A stretch of DNA of 32,665 bases from assembly GCF_000621665.1 (NCBI RefSeq), contig NZ_JHXQ01000020.1:1-32665 (forward strand). Reading direction: 5' to 3'. The notes beneath the pieces were generated by a model, which was given only the letters and a program-made list of their open reading frames with translations, was not told the origin of the DNA and searched no databases. Below, piece after piece: positions 23,947 to 31,330 of this stretch; position 1 is the first letter of the stretch, and the number at the start of each line of letters is the position of its first letter. Origin of the DNA: Allorhizobium undicola ORS 992 = ATCC 700741 (GTDB lineage Bacteria > Pseudomonadota > Alphaproteobacteria > Rhizobiales > Rhizobiaceae). The position numbers and the translations under genes were made by a program.

Positions 23947-24333
23947 ATGAGCGAGACAGTAACCCTTTATGAAGCCATTGGCGGTGATGCCACGGTACGC
24001 GCCCTGACGCAGCGTTTCTACGCATTGATGGACAGTTTGCCCGAGGCCGCCCGCTGCCGGGCCATCCATCCACCGGATCTGCGCGAGAGCGAAGAGAAGT
24101 TTTACGAATATCTCACCGGCTATCTTGGCGGGCCGCCGATCTATATGGAGAAGCGCGGCCATCCCATGCTGCGCCGGCGTCATTTCGTGGCCGAGATCGG
24201 GCCACAGGAACGCGATGAATGGATTTACTGCTTCCGCCGCGCCATGGAGGAAACGATCGCGCATCCCAAGCTGCGTGACATCATCTGGGCGCCTATTGAA
24301 AAGCTGGCCTTTCACATGCAGAACAAGGACTAA
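23947..24333 (+). CDS. Group II truncated haemoglobin
   Basis: This 128-residue globin begins MSETVTLYEAIGGDATVRAL. Helix B carries the FYALMD stretch with the distal tyrosine. The proximal histidine is in MLRRRHFVAEIG, and the tryptophan of group II globins is in RDEWIYCFRRAM. The length fits truncated globins. The open frame reaches back to 23752, but the upstream residues are low-complexity and the ATG at 23947 gives the normal N-terminus. Such globins bind O2 and NO and are linked to oxidative or nitrosative stress; the exact role here is unknown. It is followed after 4 bases by the DUF423 gene. Confidence 0.9.
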   Translation: MSETVTLYEAIGGDATVRALTQRFYALMDSLPEAARCRAIHPPDLRESEEKFYEYLTGYLGGPPIYMEKRGHPMLRRRHFVAEIGPQERDEWIYCFRRAMEETIAHPKLRDIIWAPIEKLAFHMQNKD

Positions 24334-24337
24334 TTCC

Positions 24338-24706
24338 ATGATCGGGGCAAAAATGCCGCATCGCCTGCTCGTGCTGTTTGCCGGATTGTTCGGGGCCTGT
24401 GGCGTCGGGCTTGCGGCGGCTGCCGCCCATGTCAGCGGCGGCGCAAATCTTCTGGCGCCAGCTTCGGCCATCGCGCTGGCACATGCGCCCTCGGTGCTTG
24501 GCCTCTACCTTGCCGTAAAGCACCTCAAGACCGCCCTTGCCGCAGCATGGATCATCTCGGTGGGCGTGTTGCTTTTTTGCGGAGATCTCGTCGTCAGGCA
24601 ATGGACAGGACACAGCCTGTTTCCCATGGCAGCGCCCAGCGGCGGCATCTGCATGATGCTCGGCTGGATAGTGGTGGCGGCTGGCGCCTTTCTGGCGTCA
24701 CCCTAA
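24338..24706 (+). CDS. DUF423 family membrane protein
   Basis: This 122-residue hydrophobic protein has about four membrane segments (LLVLFAGLFGACGVGLAAAA; ALAHAPSVLGLYLAV; ALAAAWIISVGVLLFCGDLV; GICMMLGWIVVAAGAFLA). It matches the DUF423/YgdD family in size and layout, including AAAAAHVSGG near the first segment. AAGGA lies 8 bases upstream of the ATG. It starts 4 bases after the globin stop and is probably co-transcribed. The function of the family is unknown. Confidence 0.83.
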   Translation: MIGAKMPHRLLVLFAGLFGACGVGLAAAAAHVSGGANLLAPASAIALAHAPSVLGLYLAVKHLKTALAAAWIISVGVLLFCGDLVVRQWTGHSLFPMAAPSGGICMMLGWIVVAAGAFLASP

Positions 24707-24715
24707 AGCGAAAAT

Positions 24716-24822
24716 TACTGCATAATTCCTTAAATCGGAATCGATTTAAAGTGAAAATTATGCAGCAGATTTAAAGTGTTACAGCGTCCTTCGTGCGTTT
24801 GATAAAACGCACGGCGCTGTAA
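24716..24822 (+). repeat. Double-hairpin RIME-like element, copy 2
   Basis: This 107-base element starts 9 bases after the DUF423 stop and ends just beyond the stop of the opposing small gene. It is nearly identical to copy 1 (14813-14919). The second palindrome has the regular GTGCGTTT/AAACGCAC inner stem. It may act as a bidirectional transcript end in this convergent gap. Confidence 0.8.
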
Positions 24823-24824
24823 AT

Positions 24825-24998
24825 TTATCCGCGACGGCGCAAATCGGCCTGTTCCGGTTGCTTGACCGGAAAGGCAATGATTTCAGCCGAAACACCCGCC
24901 AGAATGCGCGAGACCGGCAGGGCATTGCGCGAAGGCGCGCGCTCATGCAGTCCGGGAAGCCGCAGAATCCTTGCCGTCTGGCCCTCTTTTTCCGTCAT
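24825..24998 (-). CDS. Small hypothetical protein, 57 residues, coupled to DUF2325 gene
   Basis: ATG at 24998 overlaps the stop codon of the DUF2325 gene (ATGA), which is the main reason to call it real. The protein begins MTEKEGQTARILRLPGLHER and ends QPEQADLRRRG. It is soluble-looking, basic at both ends, with no cysteines and no membrane segment. I do not recognise the family. The gene fills the space up to the repeat element exactly. Confidence 0.6.
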   Translation of the reverse strand: MTEKEGQTARILRLPGLHERAPSRNALPVSRILAGVSAEIIAFPVKQPEQADLRRRG

Positions 24999-25396
24999 GG
25001 ACCGTCATTCCTTTCGTTCAGCGTCTGGAGCGCGCGCTCCAGGCTGGACTTCGAGCCATTGCGCAACGGAATGAACGTCTTGCCGAATTTCTTGCAGCCG
25101 CTCTTTACCCGCAGACATGCATCGTGACTGATACAGTCGATGGGGCAGAACACGCAGTCAACCGATGGCAGCACCGTATCGATGCGCGAAACCGCTTCCC
25201 GCAGGCCGCCATCGTGATGGATCAACTCCGCACCGAAATTCGTGGCAATCTGGCGCAGATGCGCCACCTGGCAATCCCGCCCGCCCACATAAAGAAAGCT
25301 GCGGATTTCCGCCTGAGATGCCTTTGCCTCCTGGGCCTCGATCTCCGCTGGCTTCTTCTCGGCCTGCTTTTTCTTTTTGCCCATGTTTTTCGCCAT
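24995..25396 (-). CDS. DUF2325 domain protein
   Basis: This 133-residue protein has a lysine/alanine/glutamate-rich N-terminal tail (about 1-30, KKKKQAEKKPAEIEAQEAKA). The DUF2325 domain follows (FLYVGGRDCQVAHLRQIATN, HHDGGLREAVSRIDTVLPSV, CVFCPIDCISHDACLRVKSG, KKFGKTFIPLRNGSKSSLER). Five cysteines cluster in the second half, suggesting a metal or redox site. The function of the family is unknown. GGGACGAC precedes the ATG. It overlaps the small downstream gene by 4 bases. Confidence 0.85.
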   Translation of the reverse strand: MAKNMGKKKKQAEKKPAEIEAQEAKASQAEIRSFLYVGGRDCQVAHLRQIATNFGAELIHHDGGLREAVSRIDTVLPSVDCVFCPIDCISHDACLRVKSGCKKFGKTFIPLRNGSKSSLERALQTLNERNDGP

Positions 25397-26039
25397 GTCG
25401 TCCCGTTCCTCAAAGATACGCGGCGGCAGCGCCAGCCCTCATGCGCGCCCACCCCTACCGGGGCAGGCTCTCTTCTGTTGCGCGGACATTACAAAACCTG
25501 ATAAAAAGAGTAAAGTATATACCTGACATTTTTCATCATGTTTTTAACGCCGCCCGTACACCGTGGGCAAAACCCGGTCTGGACCGCGCTCTCGGGGAAG
25601 GAGAAAGAAAAGGAAAAAGAAATGCACCCAGTTACAGCGCCGTGCGTTTTATCAAACGCACAAAGGACGCTGTAACACTTTAAATCTGCTGCATAATTCC
25701 TTAAATCGATTCCGATTTAAGGAATTATGCAGTAAAGCCGTGGGGACCGGCCCTGCTAAAGAAAAAATTTATATATTTGTTTATATTTTTGCATATGCGT
25801 AAGATCGTTAACGCTCGTTCCACCATAGCAGGAGATGCCGTGGAACCGAACGCAAGGTTGCCGGATTTGGGGCATCGGCAAAGCATAATCGTAAAATATA
25901 CTGCGTAGACGGGAAGCGATTTAGACAGTCCGGTCCAGACGGGCTTTGGGGGGCAGAACATGACTATAGTGGAACTGAAAGCAGGCCTGCACGGCATAAA
26001 ACCTTGCATCATGCACCGCTGACTCCGGCGGGCGTTGAC
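25397..26039. other. Intergenic region before the c-di-GMP sensor gene
   Basis: This 643-base gap has no supported gene. It holds an inverted copy of the double-hairpin element (25632-25734). An AT-rich stretch around 25490-25530 could carry the DUF2325 promoter, and one at 25755-25805 could serve the sensor gene. Small open frames overlap the repeat and lack protein features. Confidence 0.55.
25632..25734 (-). repeat. Double-hairpin RIME-like element, copy 3 (inverted)
   Basis: This 103-base copy lies in the opposite orientation to copies 1 and 2. Its first palindrome is intact: a perfect 20-bp stem reaching from CTGCATAATTCC to GGAATTATGCAG around a 4-base loop, whereas copies 1 and 2 have a few extra bases in one arm. 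Its second palindrome keeps the 8-bp outer and 8-bp inner stems. Confidence 0.8.
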
Positions 26040-28730
26040 ATGATGCGACGGTTTTTCCACCGCCTCCTTTCGGCAATGGTCGAATTTTCAAGCAGCCTGC
26101 ACCGGCGGCTTGCCTTTCACTGGCCTGCCATCATTGTCTGTACCGCGGTTTTCGGCACCACCATTTACGTGGACCAGCAGCAGCGTCACAGCTTCATGGA
26201 AGACAGCCGCGCCACCGTGAGCGAGCGTCTTGCCACGCTGCGCGCGCGCCTTGAAGGCAATCTGCGCACCAATATGAAGCTGGTTCAGGCGCTTTCAGCC
26301 TATACCGAGGCGGAAAACAATCTCGGTCGCGCCCGATTCGAGCAATTGAGCAAGCTTTTGCTGACCGGGCCATCGCAATTGAAGAGCTTTTCTCTCGTTG
26401 GGCCGAGTGTCGGCGTCTTCACATTTCCCCCGGCCCCAAAAGGGCTTCCCGAAGGTTATTACGACGAGGCCGAGGAAAAAGAAGCGCAAAAGGCAACGGC
26501 CCGGCGCACGGCAACGGTTACGGGTCCGGTGCTATCGCCGTCAGGCGCGAGGGTTTTCCGGATTTTCCAGCCGCTCATTCTCGACGAACCGCGCGACGAT
26601 CACTCTTTCTATTCCACCCTGATCGGAACAGTCGATGCCGAGGAACTCTTCAGGTCGAGCGGCCTGCTGGATTCGGAGATTCCCATCGACATCGCCCTTT
26701 ATTCGCCGGGGCGAGATAACGAGGGCCAGATGGTGTTCGGCGATCCCGGCATCGTCGGCGGCATGACGGTGAACATGGACGTGAATTTCGGCGCCCAGAG
26801 CTGGACGCTGGCCGCCGCCCCGCATAACGGTTGGCAAGTCGCCCCGGTCGATCTGTGGCACCACCGCATCATCATGATGCTGCTGGCCATGGCGGTCATC
26901 ACGCCGGTCTTGTGGGTGGCGAGCCTGCTGCGCGAACGGCACGACCACATTGCCGTTCTCAATCATCAGCGGGCGGAATTGCGCACCCTTTCCAAGCGCC
27001 TGCATATTGCGCTTCGCGCTTCGAAGATCGGCGTCTGGGAACTGGATACCGAAACCGAAACCCTCAATTTCGATGACAGGATGCGGGAATTCTATGACAT
27101 CGACGCAAGCCGCGACCTCAGATTGGCGGATTGGGTCAACGCCATCCATCCCGACGATGTGGAGGATCTGCGCCAGGCGCTGAAGTCTTCCGTTCGCGGA
27201 CGGAGCAATTTCTCCGCCCAGTTCAGGGTCATCGGCAAGGATGGGGAATTGCGGTATCTGCGGGCCTTTGGCACCACCTATCGCGATGCGCTGGCCAAGC
27301 GCAAGGTGGTGGGCGTGCACTGGAACGTCACGGATGACGTGCAATTGCAGCAGGCCCTGAGCCGGGCCAAACAGGATATGGAGGCGCAGAACCGCGCGCT
27401 GGAGGATGCGCGCCGCGCCATGGAGCACGCTTCGCTGCACGATCCGCTGACCGGGCTTGGCAATCGCCGCTTTCTCGATACCGCGCTTCAGACACTGGAA
27501 CAGCAGGGGCGCTGTCTGGAAATGGCCGTGCTGCATATCGATCTCGACCGCTTCAAGGAGATCAATGACACGCTTGGCCATGCCGCAGGCGACGATATGT
27601 TGAAACATGTGGCAAGCCAGGTGCAGGCGATGATCGAAACGGGAGACATTGCCGCGCGGATCGGCGGCGACGAATTCGTGCTGGTCGTCGATTGCAAGAA
27701 CGACCGGCGCGACATCCGCAGGCTGGCAGAGGCGCTGATTGCCGCCATCAACCGCCCCCTGACCTGCATGGATCAGGAATGCCGCATCGGCGCCAGCATC
27801 GGCGTGGCAAGGCCGGTGGACAATGCCGCATCCAGCATGGCGCGCACGCTGGTCAATGCCGATATTGCCCTTTACGAGGCAAAGCGGCGCGGCAAGAACC
27901 GCATGGAAGTCTTCAACGAGCAACTGAAAACCGCCACTCTTGCCACCAAGAAGACCGGCGATGCCATATTGCGCTCGCTCGAAACACAGGATTTCATTGC
28001 CCATTACCAGCCGCAATTCGATGCCCGCACGCTGGAAATCGTCGGCGTGGAGGCGCTGGCGCGCTGGCGTCATCCCGAACGCGGCCTGCTTGCCCCTTCG
28101 GAGTTCCTGTCGGTTGCCGAAAGCCTGAATGTCGTGGCGATGATCGACAAGACCATTCTGGAGCAGACGCTGGGGGAAACGCGGCGCTGGCAGGATGCTG
28201 GTTTCCAGCCGCTGCATGTTTCGGTCAATATTTCCGCGCAGCGCCTGTTCGATTCCAGCCTGATCAGCCGTCTTCAGGATCTCAGGCTGCCGCCGGGCGG
28301 CCTCACCTTCGAGCTCCTGGAATCGATTTCCTTCGATGACCGCGACGAAACCGCCGCCACCACCATCAACCGCATCAAGGCGCTGGGAATCGACGTGGAA
28401 ATCGATGATTTCGGCACCGGCTATTCGTCGATTCTCAGCCTGCTGAAACTTTCACCCCGCCGCCTGAAAATCGACCGGCAACTGATCCTGCCAGTGCCGA
28501 CCAGCAAGCAATTGCGCCGCCTGATCGGCTCGGTGGTCGAAATTGGCCGGGCGCTCGGCATCGAAATCGTTGCGGAAGGGGTGGAAACCATGCGCCACGC
28601 TGAAATCCTGCGCGATCTTGGCTGCCAGACCTTGCAGGGCTATGCGCTGGCCAGGCCAATGAGCGCGGACGACCTCTTTCAGCTTCTGGCCGAACGCCAC
28701 AGGCAAGGCGATGGCCGGATTATCGCTTGA
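26040..28730 (+). CDS. CHASE-PAS-GGDEF-EAL membrane c-di-GMP enzyme
   Basis: This 896-residue membrane sensor has a first membrane segment at about 27-44 (FHWPAIIVCTAVFGTTIY), a periplasmic CHASE-like domain at about 60-260, a second segment at about 277-297 (IIMMLLAMAVITPVLWVASL), a PAS domain at about 325-430, a GGDEF domain with intact IGGDEF at 542-546 and an EAL domain starting at Glu671 (VEALARWRHP). EAL catalytic motifs are complete: NISAQRL, FELLES, DDFGTGYSS, LKIDRQL and VAEGVE. The RxxD inhibitory site before GGDEF reads ETGD, so it is absent. It can plausibly both make and break c-di-GMP. ATG 26040 is chosen over an upstream TTG; no strong ribosome-binding site is seen. Confidence 0.88.
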   Translation: MMRRFFHRLLSAMVEFSSSLHRRLAFHWPAIIVCTAVFGTTIYVDQQQRHSFMEDSRATVSERLATLRARLEGNLRTNMKLVQALSAYTEAENNLGRARFEQLSKLLLTGPSQLKSFSLVGPSVGVFTFPPAPKGLPEGYYDEAEEKEAQKATARRTATVTGPVLSPSGARVFRIFQPLILDEPRDDHSFYSTLIGTVDAEELFRSSGLLDSEIPIDIALYSPGRDNEGQMVFGDPGIVGGMTVNMDVNFGAQSWTLAAAPHNGWQVAPVDLWHHRIIMMLLAMAVITPVLWVASLLRERHDHIAVLNHQRAELRTLSKRLHIALRASKIGVWELDTETETLNFDDRMREFYDIDASRDLRLADWVNAIHPDDVEDLRQALKSSVRGRSNFSAQFRVIGKDGELRYLRAFGTTYRDALAKRKVVGVHWNVTDDVQLQQALSRAKQDMEAQNRALEDARRAMEHASLHDPLTGLGNRRFLDTALQTLEQQGRCLEMAVLHIDLDRFKEINDTLGHAAGDDMLKHVASQVQAMIETGDIAARIGGDEFVLVVDCKNDRRDIRRLAEALIAAINRPLTCMDQECRIGASIGVARPVDNAASSMARTLVNADIALYEAKRRGKNRMEVFNEQLKTATLATKKTGDAILRSLETQDFIAHYQPQFDARTLEIVGVEALARWRHPERGLLAPSEFLSVAESLNVVAMIDKTILEQTLGETRRWQDAGFQPLHVSVNISAQRLFDSSLISRLQDLRLPPGGLTFELLESISFDDRDETAATTINRIKALGIDVEIDDFGTGYSSILSLLKLSPRRLKIDRQLILPVPTSKQLRRLIGSVVEIGRALGIEIVAEGVETMRHAEILRDLGCQTLQGYALARPMSADDLFQLLAERHRQGDGRIIA

Positions 28731-28822
28731 TCCGACCGGAGTGAAACGAGGATCGACAGGATTATGGTTCCAAAAGGAAACGTCAGAGCGCCGATGTCAT
28801 TCAATCGGATCGAAAAGCGCTC

Positions 28823-28846
28823 TACTGCATAATTCCTTAAATCGGA
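28823..28846 (+). repeat. Fragment of the RIME-like element
   Basis: TACTGCATAATTCCTTAAAT followed by CGGA matches the first arm of the double-hairpin element and then breaks off. It lies between the c-di-GMP gene and the rutR-like gene. It looks like a truncated remnant. Confidence 0.6.
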
Positions 28847-28873
28847 GTATCGCCTGACATCAGGGCGAATCGT

Positions 28874-29518
28874 TCAGGGCGTTTTCGGCACGAGACTGCC
28901 GAGAAACAGCTCTTCCAGGAAGACAGCCGCCTCCTCGAAACGGTTATCGCAGGGGCTGCCAGACCCAAGCACGGCGCGAACCTGCACATCGAAATCGGCA
29001 TAATGCTGCGTCGTTGCCCAGATCGAGAAAATCAGATGGCGAGGGTCGCAATCGCGCAGCTTGCCAGCGGCAATCCAGCTGCGAATGACCTCGGCCTTTT
29101 CATCGACCAAAGTCTTCAGCGGACCCTTCAGCACATCTTCGATATTGGGCGCGCCTTGCAGGATCTCATTGGCGAACAGCCGGCTCTCGCGCGGAAAGTC
29201 GCGGGCCATTTCCAGCTTGCGCCGCAGATAGCCGCGAATTTCCTCGGCCGGATCGCCAACGGCATCGAAGGCCCGCAGCGGCTCCAGCCAGTTGGTCAGC
29301 AGCCGGTCCATCAAGGCCCTGTGCATGGCCTCCTTGGTGCGGAAATAGTAAAGAAGATTGGGCTTGGACATGCCCGCCACCTCGGCAATCTGGTCGATGG
29401 TCGCCCCGAGAAAGCCGCGCGAGGAAAACACCTCCAGCGCCGCCTCCAGAATCACCTCCTGCTTTTCCTCCTGAATGCGCGTGCGCCGCTGGGTCTTTGC
29501 CGCCCTCGCAATGGCCAT
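28874..29518 (-). CDS. rutR: RutR-like TetR family regulator
   Basis: This 214-residue TetR-type regulator is very like E. coli RutR from memory: helix-turn-helix IDQIAEVAGMSKPNLLYYFR (about 40-65), LEMARDFPRESRLFANEILQ, LKTLVDEKAEVIRSWIAAGK and LIFSIWATTQHYADFDVQV. RutR senses uracil and thymine and controls pyrimidine catabolism. The open frame runs to 29767, but ATG 29518 has a strong GGAGGTGAGG site before it and gives the family length. It is divergent from a ureidopropionase/carbamoylase gene, and a RutR-type palindrome lies between them, which supports the call. Confidence 0.87.
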   Translation of the reverse strand: MAIARAAKTQRRTRIQEEKQEVILEAALEVFSSRGFLGATIDQIAEVAGMSKPNLLYYFRTKEAMHRALMDRLLTNWLEPLRAFDAVGDPAEEIRGYLRRKLEMARDFPRESRLFANEILQGAPNIEDVLKGPLKTLVDEKAEVIRSWIAAGKLRDCDPRHLIFSIWATTQHYADFDVQVRAVLGSGSPCDNRFEEAAVFLEELFLGSLVPKTP

Positions 29519-29834
29519 GACCTCACCTCCCCCTTCCCGCAGGCTGAACGGCCCGCTCGCGGACGCCGCCCGCCTTGTCTCATCTTGCCTGCAAAACCGC
29601 ATTTTGCCCTTGAGCCTGCCCGGAGAGACTGTAATCTTTACCAGCCGGTCAAGCACGTTCAATGTCCGGCACATGACAATGACCCCGGCAAAACTGCAAG
29701 CGAAATCTGACCCTTTCCAAGGCTTGGGGCGGGCCTGTTTCCGGTCCGGCATCGGAACATGCGGCAAAACAAGGAGTGAGCGGAATGCATGTGAATCCGG
29801 CTTTCATGGACATTTCTCCCGAAAGGACAGAACC
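29519..29834. other. Divergent control region between rutR and the carbamoyl hydrolase
   Basis: This 316-base spacer has no supported gene. It contains the RutR-type operator (29637-29652). Just upstream on the plus strand is a weak promoter-like pair, TTGAGC at 29610-29615 and TAATCT at 29632-29637. Open frames crossing it are upstream extensions of the two flanking genes. Confidence 0.55.
29637..29652. promoter_or_regulatory. rutR: Predicted RutR operator
   Basis: TTTACCAGCCGGTCAA matches the E. coli RutR consensus TTGACCANNTGGTCAA at all but two of the 14 specified positions and has the right 2-base centre. It overlaps the weak plus-strand minus-10-like box, fitting repression of the hydrolase gene. 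Confidence 0.65.
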
Positions 29835-31088
29835 ATGACGCTCCGGCCCGGCGCCAATCTCACCATCGATGGCCAGCGCCTGTGGGAAAGCCTGATGGAC
29901 ATGGCCCTGATCGGCCCGGGCGTTGCGGGCGGCAACAACCGCCAGACCCTGACCGATGCCGATGCTGCGGGCCGCCGCCTCTTCCAGCGCTGGTGCGAGG
30001 AAGCGGGCATGACAATGGCCGTGGACCGGATGGGCACGATGTTCATGACGCGGCCCGGCACCGATCTGCAGGCCCTGCCCGTTTATATCGGCTCGCATCT
30101 CGATACCCAGCCCACCGGCGGCCGGTTCGATGGCGTTCTCGGCGTGCTTGCCGGGCTTGAAGTGGTGCGCAGAATGAACGATCTCGGCCTGAAAACCCGC
30201 CATCCCATCGTTGTCACCAACTGGACCAATGAGGAAGGCGCCCGTTTTGCGCCCGCCATGCTGGCCTCGGGCGTGTTTGCAGGCGTGCATTCGCTGGACT
30301 ACGCCTATTCCCGCAAGGACCCGGAGGGCAAAAGTTTCGGCGAGGAATTGCAGCGCATTGGCTGGCAGGGCGAGGAAGAGGTTGGCGCGCGCAGGATGCA
30401 CGCCTATTTCGAATATCACATCGAGCAGGGTCCGGTGCTGGAGGCGGAAAATCGGCAGATCGGCGTTGTCACCCATTGCCAGGGCCTGTGGTGGCTGGAA
30501 TTCACCTTAACGGGCAGGCAGGCCCATACCGGCTCCACGCCGATGGCGCGGCGGATCAATGCAGGCCTTGCCTTCGCCAGGATCGTGGAACTTGTGCAGT
30601 CGGTGGCCATGGCCGAACAGCCGGATGCGGTGGCTGGCGTCGGGCAGGTCTTCTTCTCGCCCAATTCGCGCAATGTGCTGCCGGGAAGCGTGGTCTTCAC
30701 CATCGACCTTCGCACCCCCTCGCAGGAAAAGCTGGACCGGATGCGCGCCCGCATCGAAGCGCAGGCGACGGAGATTTGCGCGGCACTTGGCGTGGACTGC
30801 GCGGTGGAAGCCATTGCCCATTTCGATCCGGTGACATTCGATCCGGTCTTGACAGGGCGCGTCCGCGAGGCGGCGGAAAGACTGGGCTATAGCCATCGCG
30901 ATATGGTGTCCGGTGCAGGCCACGATGCCTGCTGGGCGGCGAAAGCGGCACCCGCCACCATGATTTTCTGCCCCTGTGTCGAGGGAATTTCGCATAACGA
31001 GGCCGAGGAGATTTCGCCGGAATGGGCCGCCGCCGGCTGCGACGTGCTGCTTCACGCCGTGCTGGAAACCGCGATCGTCGTGCAATAA
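29835..31088 (+). CDS. Zn-dependent N-carbamoyl amino acid / beta-ureidopropionate hydrolase
   Basis: This 417-residue M20-family amidohydrolase would cleave an N-carbamoyl group (beta-ureidopropionate, N-carbamoyl-beta-amino acid or similar), releasing ammonia and CO2. Metal ligands are visible: His88 in YIGSHLDTQPTGG, Asp99 in GRFDGVLG, Glu133/Glu134 in NWTNEEGARF, and later histidines in SGAGHDACW and EGISHNEAEE. The dimerisation region carries TGRQAHTGSTPM and FSPNSRNVLPGS. ATG 29835 is chosen since AAAGGA lies about 7 bases upstream. The RutR-like neighbour and operator point to beta-ureidopropionase (PydC-like) in reductive pyrimidine degradation. Allantoate or L-carbamoyl amino acid hydrolases are alternatives in the same family. 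Confidence 0.85.
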   Translation: MTLRPGANLTIDGQRLWESLMDMALIGPGVAGGNNRQTLTDADAAGRRLFQRWCEEAGMTMAVDRMGTMFMTRPGTDLQALPVYIGSHLDTQPTGGRFDGVLGVLAGLEVVRRMNDLGLKTRHPIVVTNWTNEEGARFAPAMLASGVFAGVHSLDYAYSRKDPEGKSFGEELQRIGWQGEEEVGARRMHAYFEYHIEQGPVLEAENRQIGVVTHCQGLWWLEFTLTGRQAHTGSTPMARRINAGLAFARIVELVQSVAMAEQPDAVAGVGQVFFSPNSRNVLPGSVVFTIDLRTPSQEKLDRMRARIEAQATEICAALGVDCAVEAIAHFDPVTFDPVLTGRVREAAERLGYSHRDMVSGAGHDACWAAKAAPATMIFCPCVEGISHNEAEEISPEWAAAGCDVLLHAVLETAIVVQ

Positions 31089-31330
31089 GATCACAGCCCA
31101 TTGCAACCGGCTTGTGGCGCACCCATGTGTTGACCGGTTATCACATTATCGTGTGCTCCCGTATGTTCGGGGGCGCCGAAAAATTGTCAGGCGCGGCAGC
31201 AACGCTGCGACGCCTGATCCAGACGGCTGTTTTCCTTGCAAAACGCCGGGCAGAGAAACAGAACGATCCGCGCTCATCAGCGGGTCAAAAGTCGGAGCGG
31301 CCACCGCGTGCGGGCCGAAGGGGGAGAAGA

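Noticed and set aside
26541..28217. A 558-codon minus-strand open frame inside the GGDEF-EAL gene
   Set aside because: It is antisense to intact PAS, GGDEF and EAL domains and shows no recognisable protein features.
31130..31141. TTGACCGGTTAT palindrome upstream of the RND adaptor as another RutR site
   Set aside because: The inverted halves abut without the 2-base centre and the ACCA/TGGT arms are missing, so it does not fit the RutR pattern.
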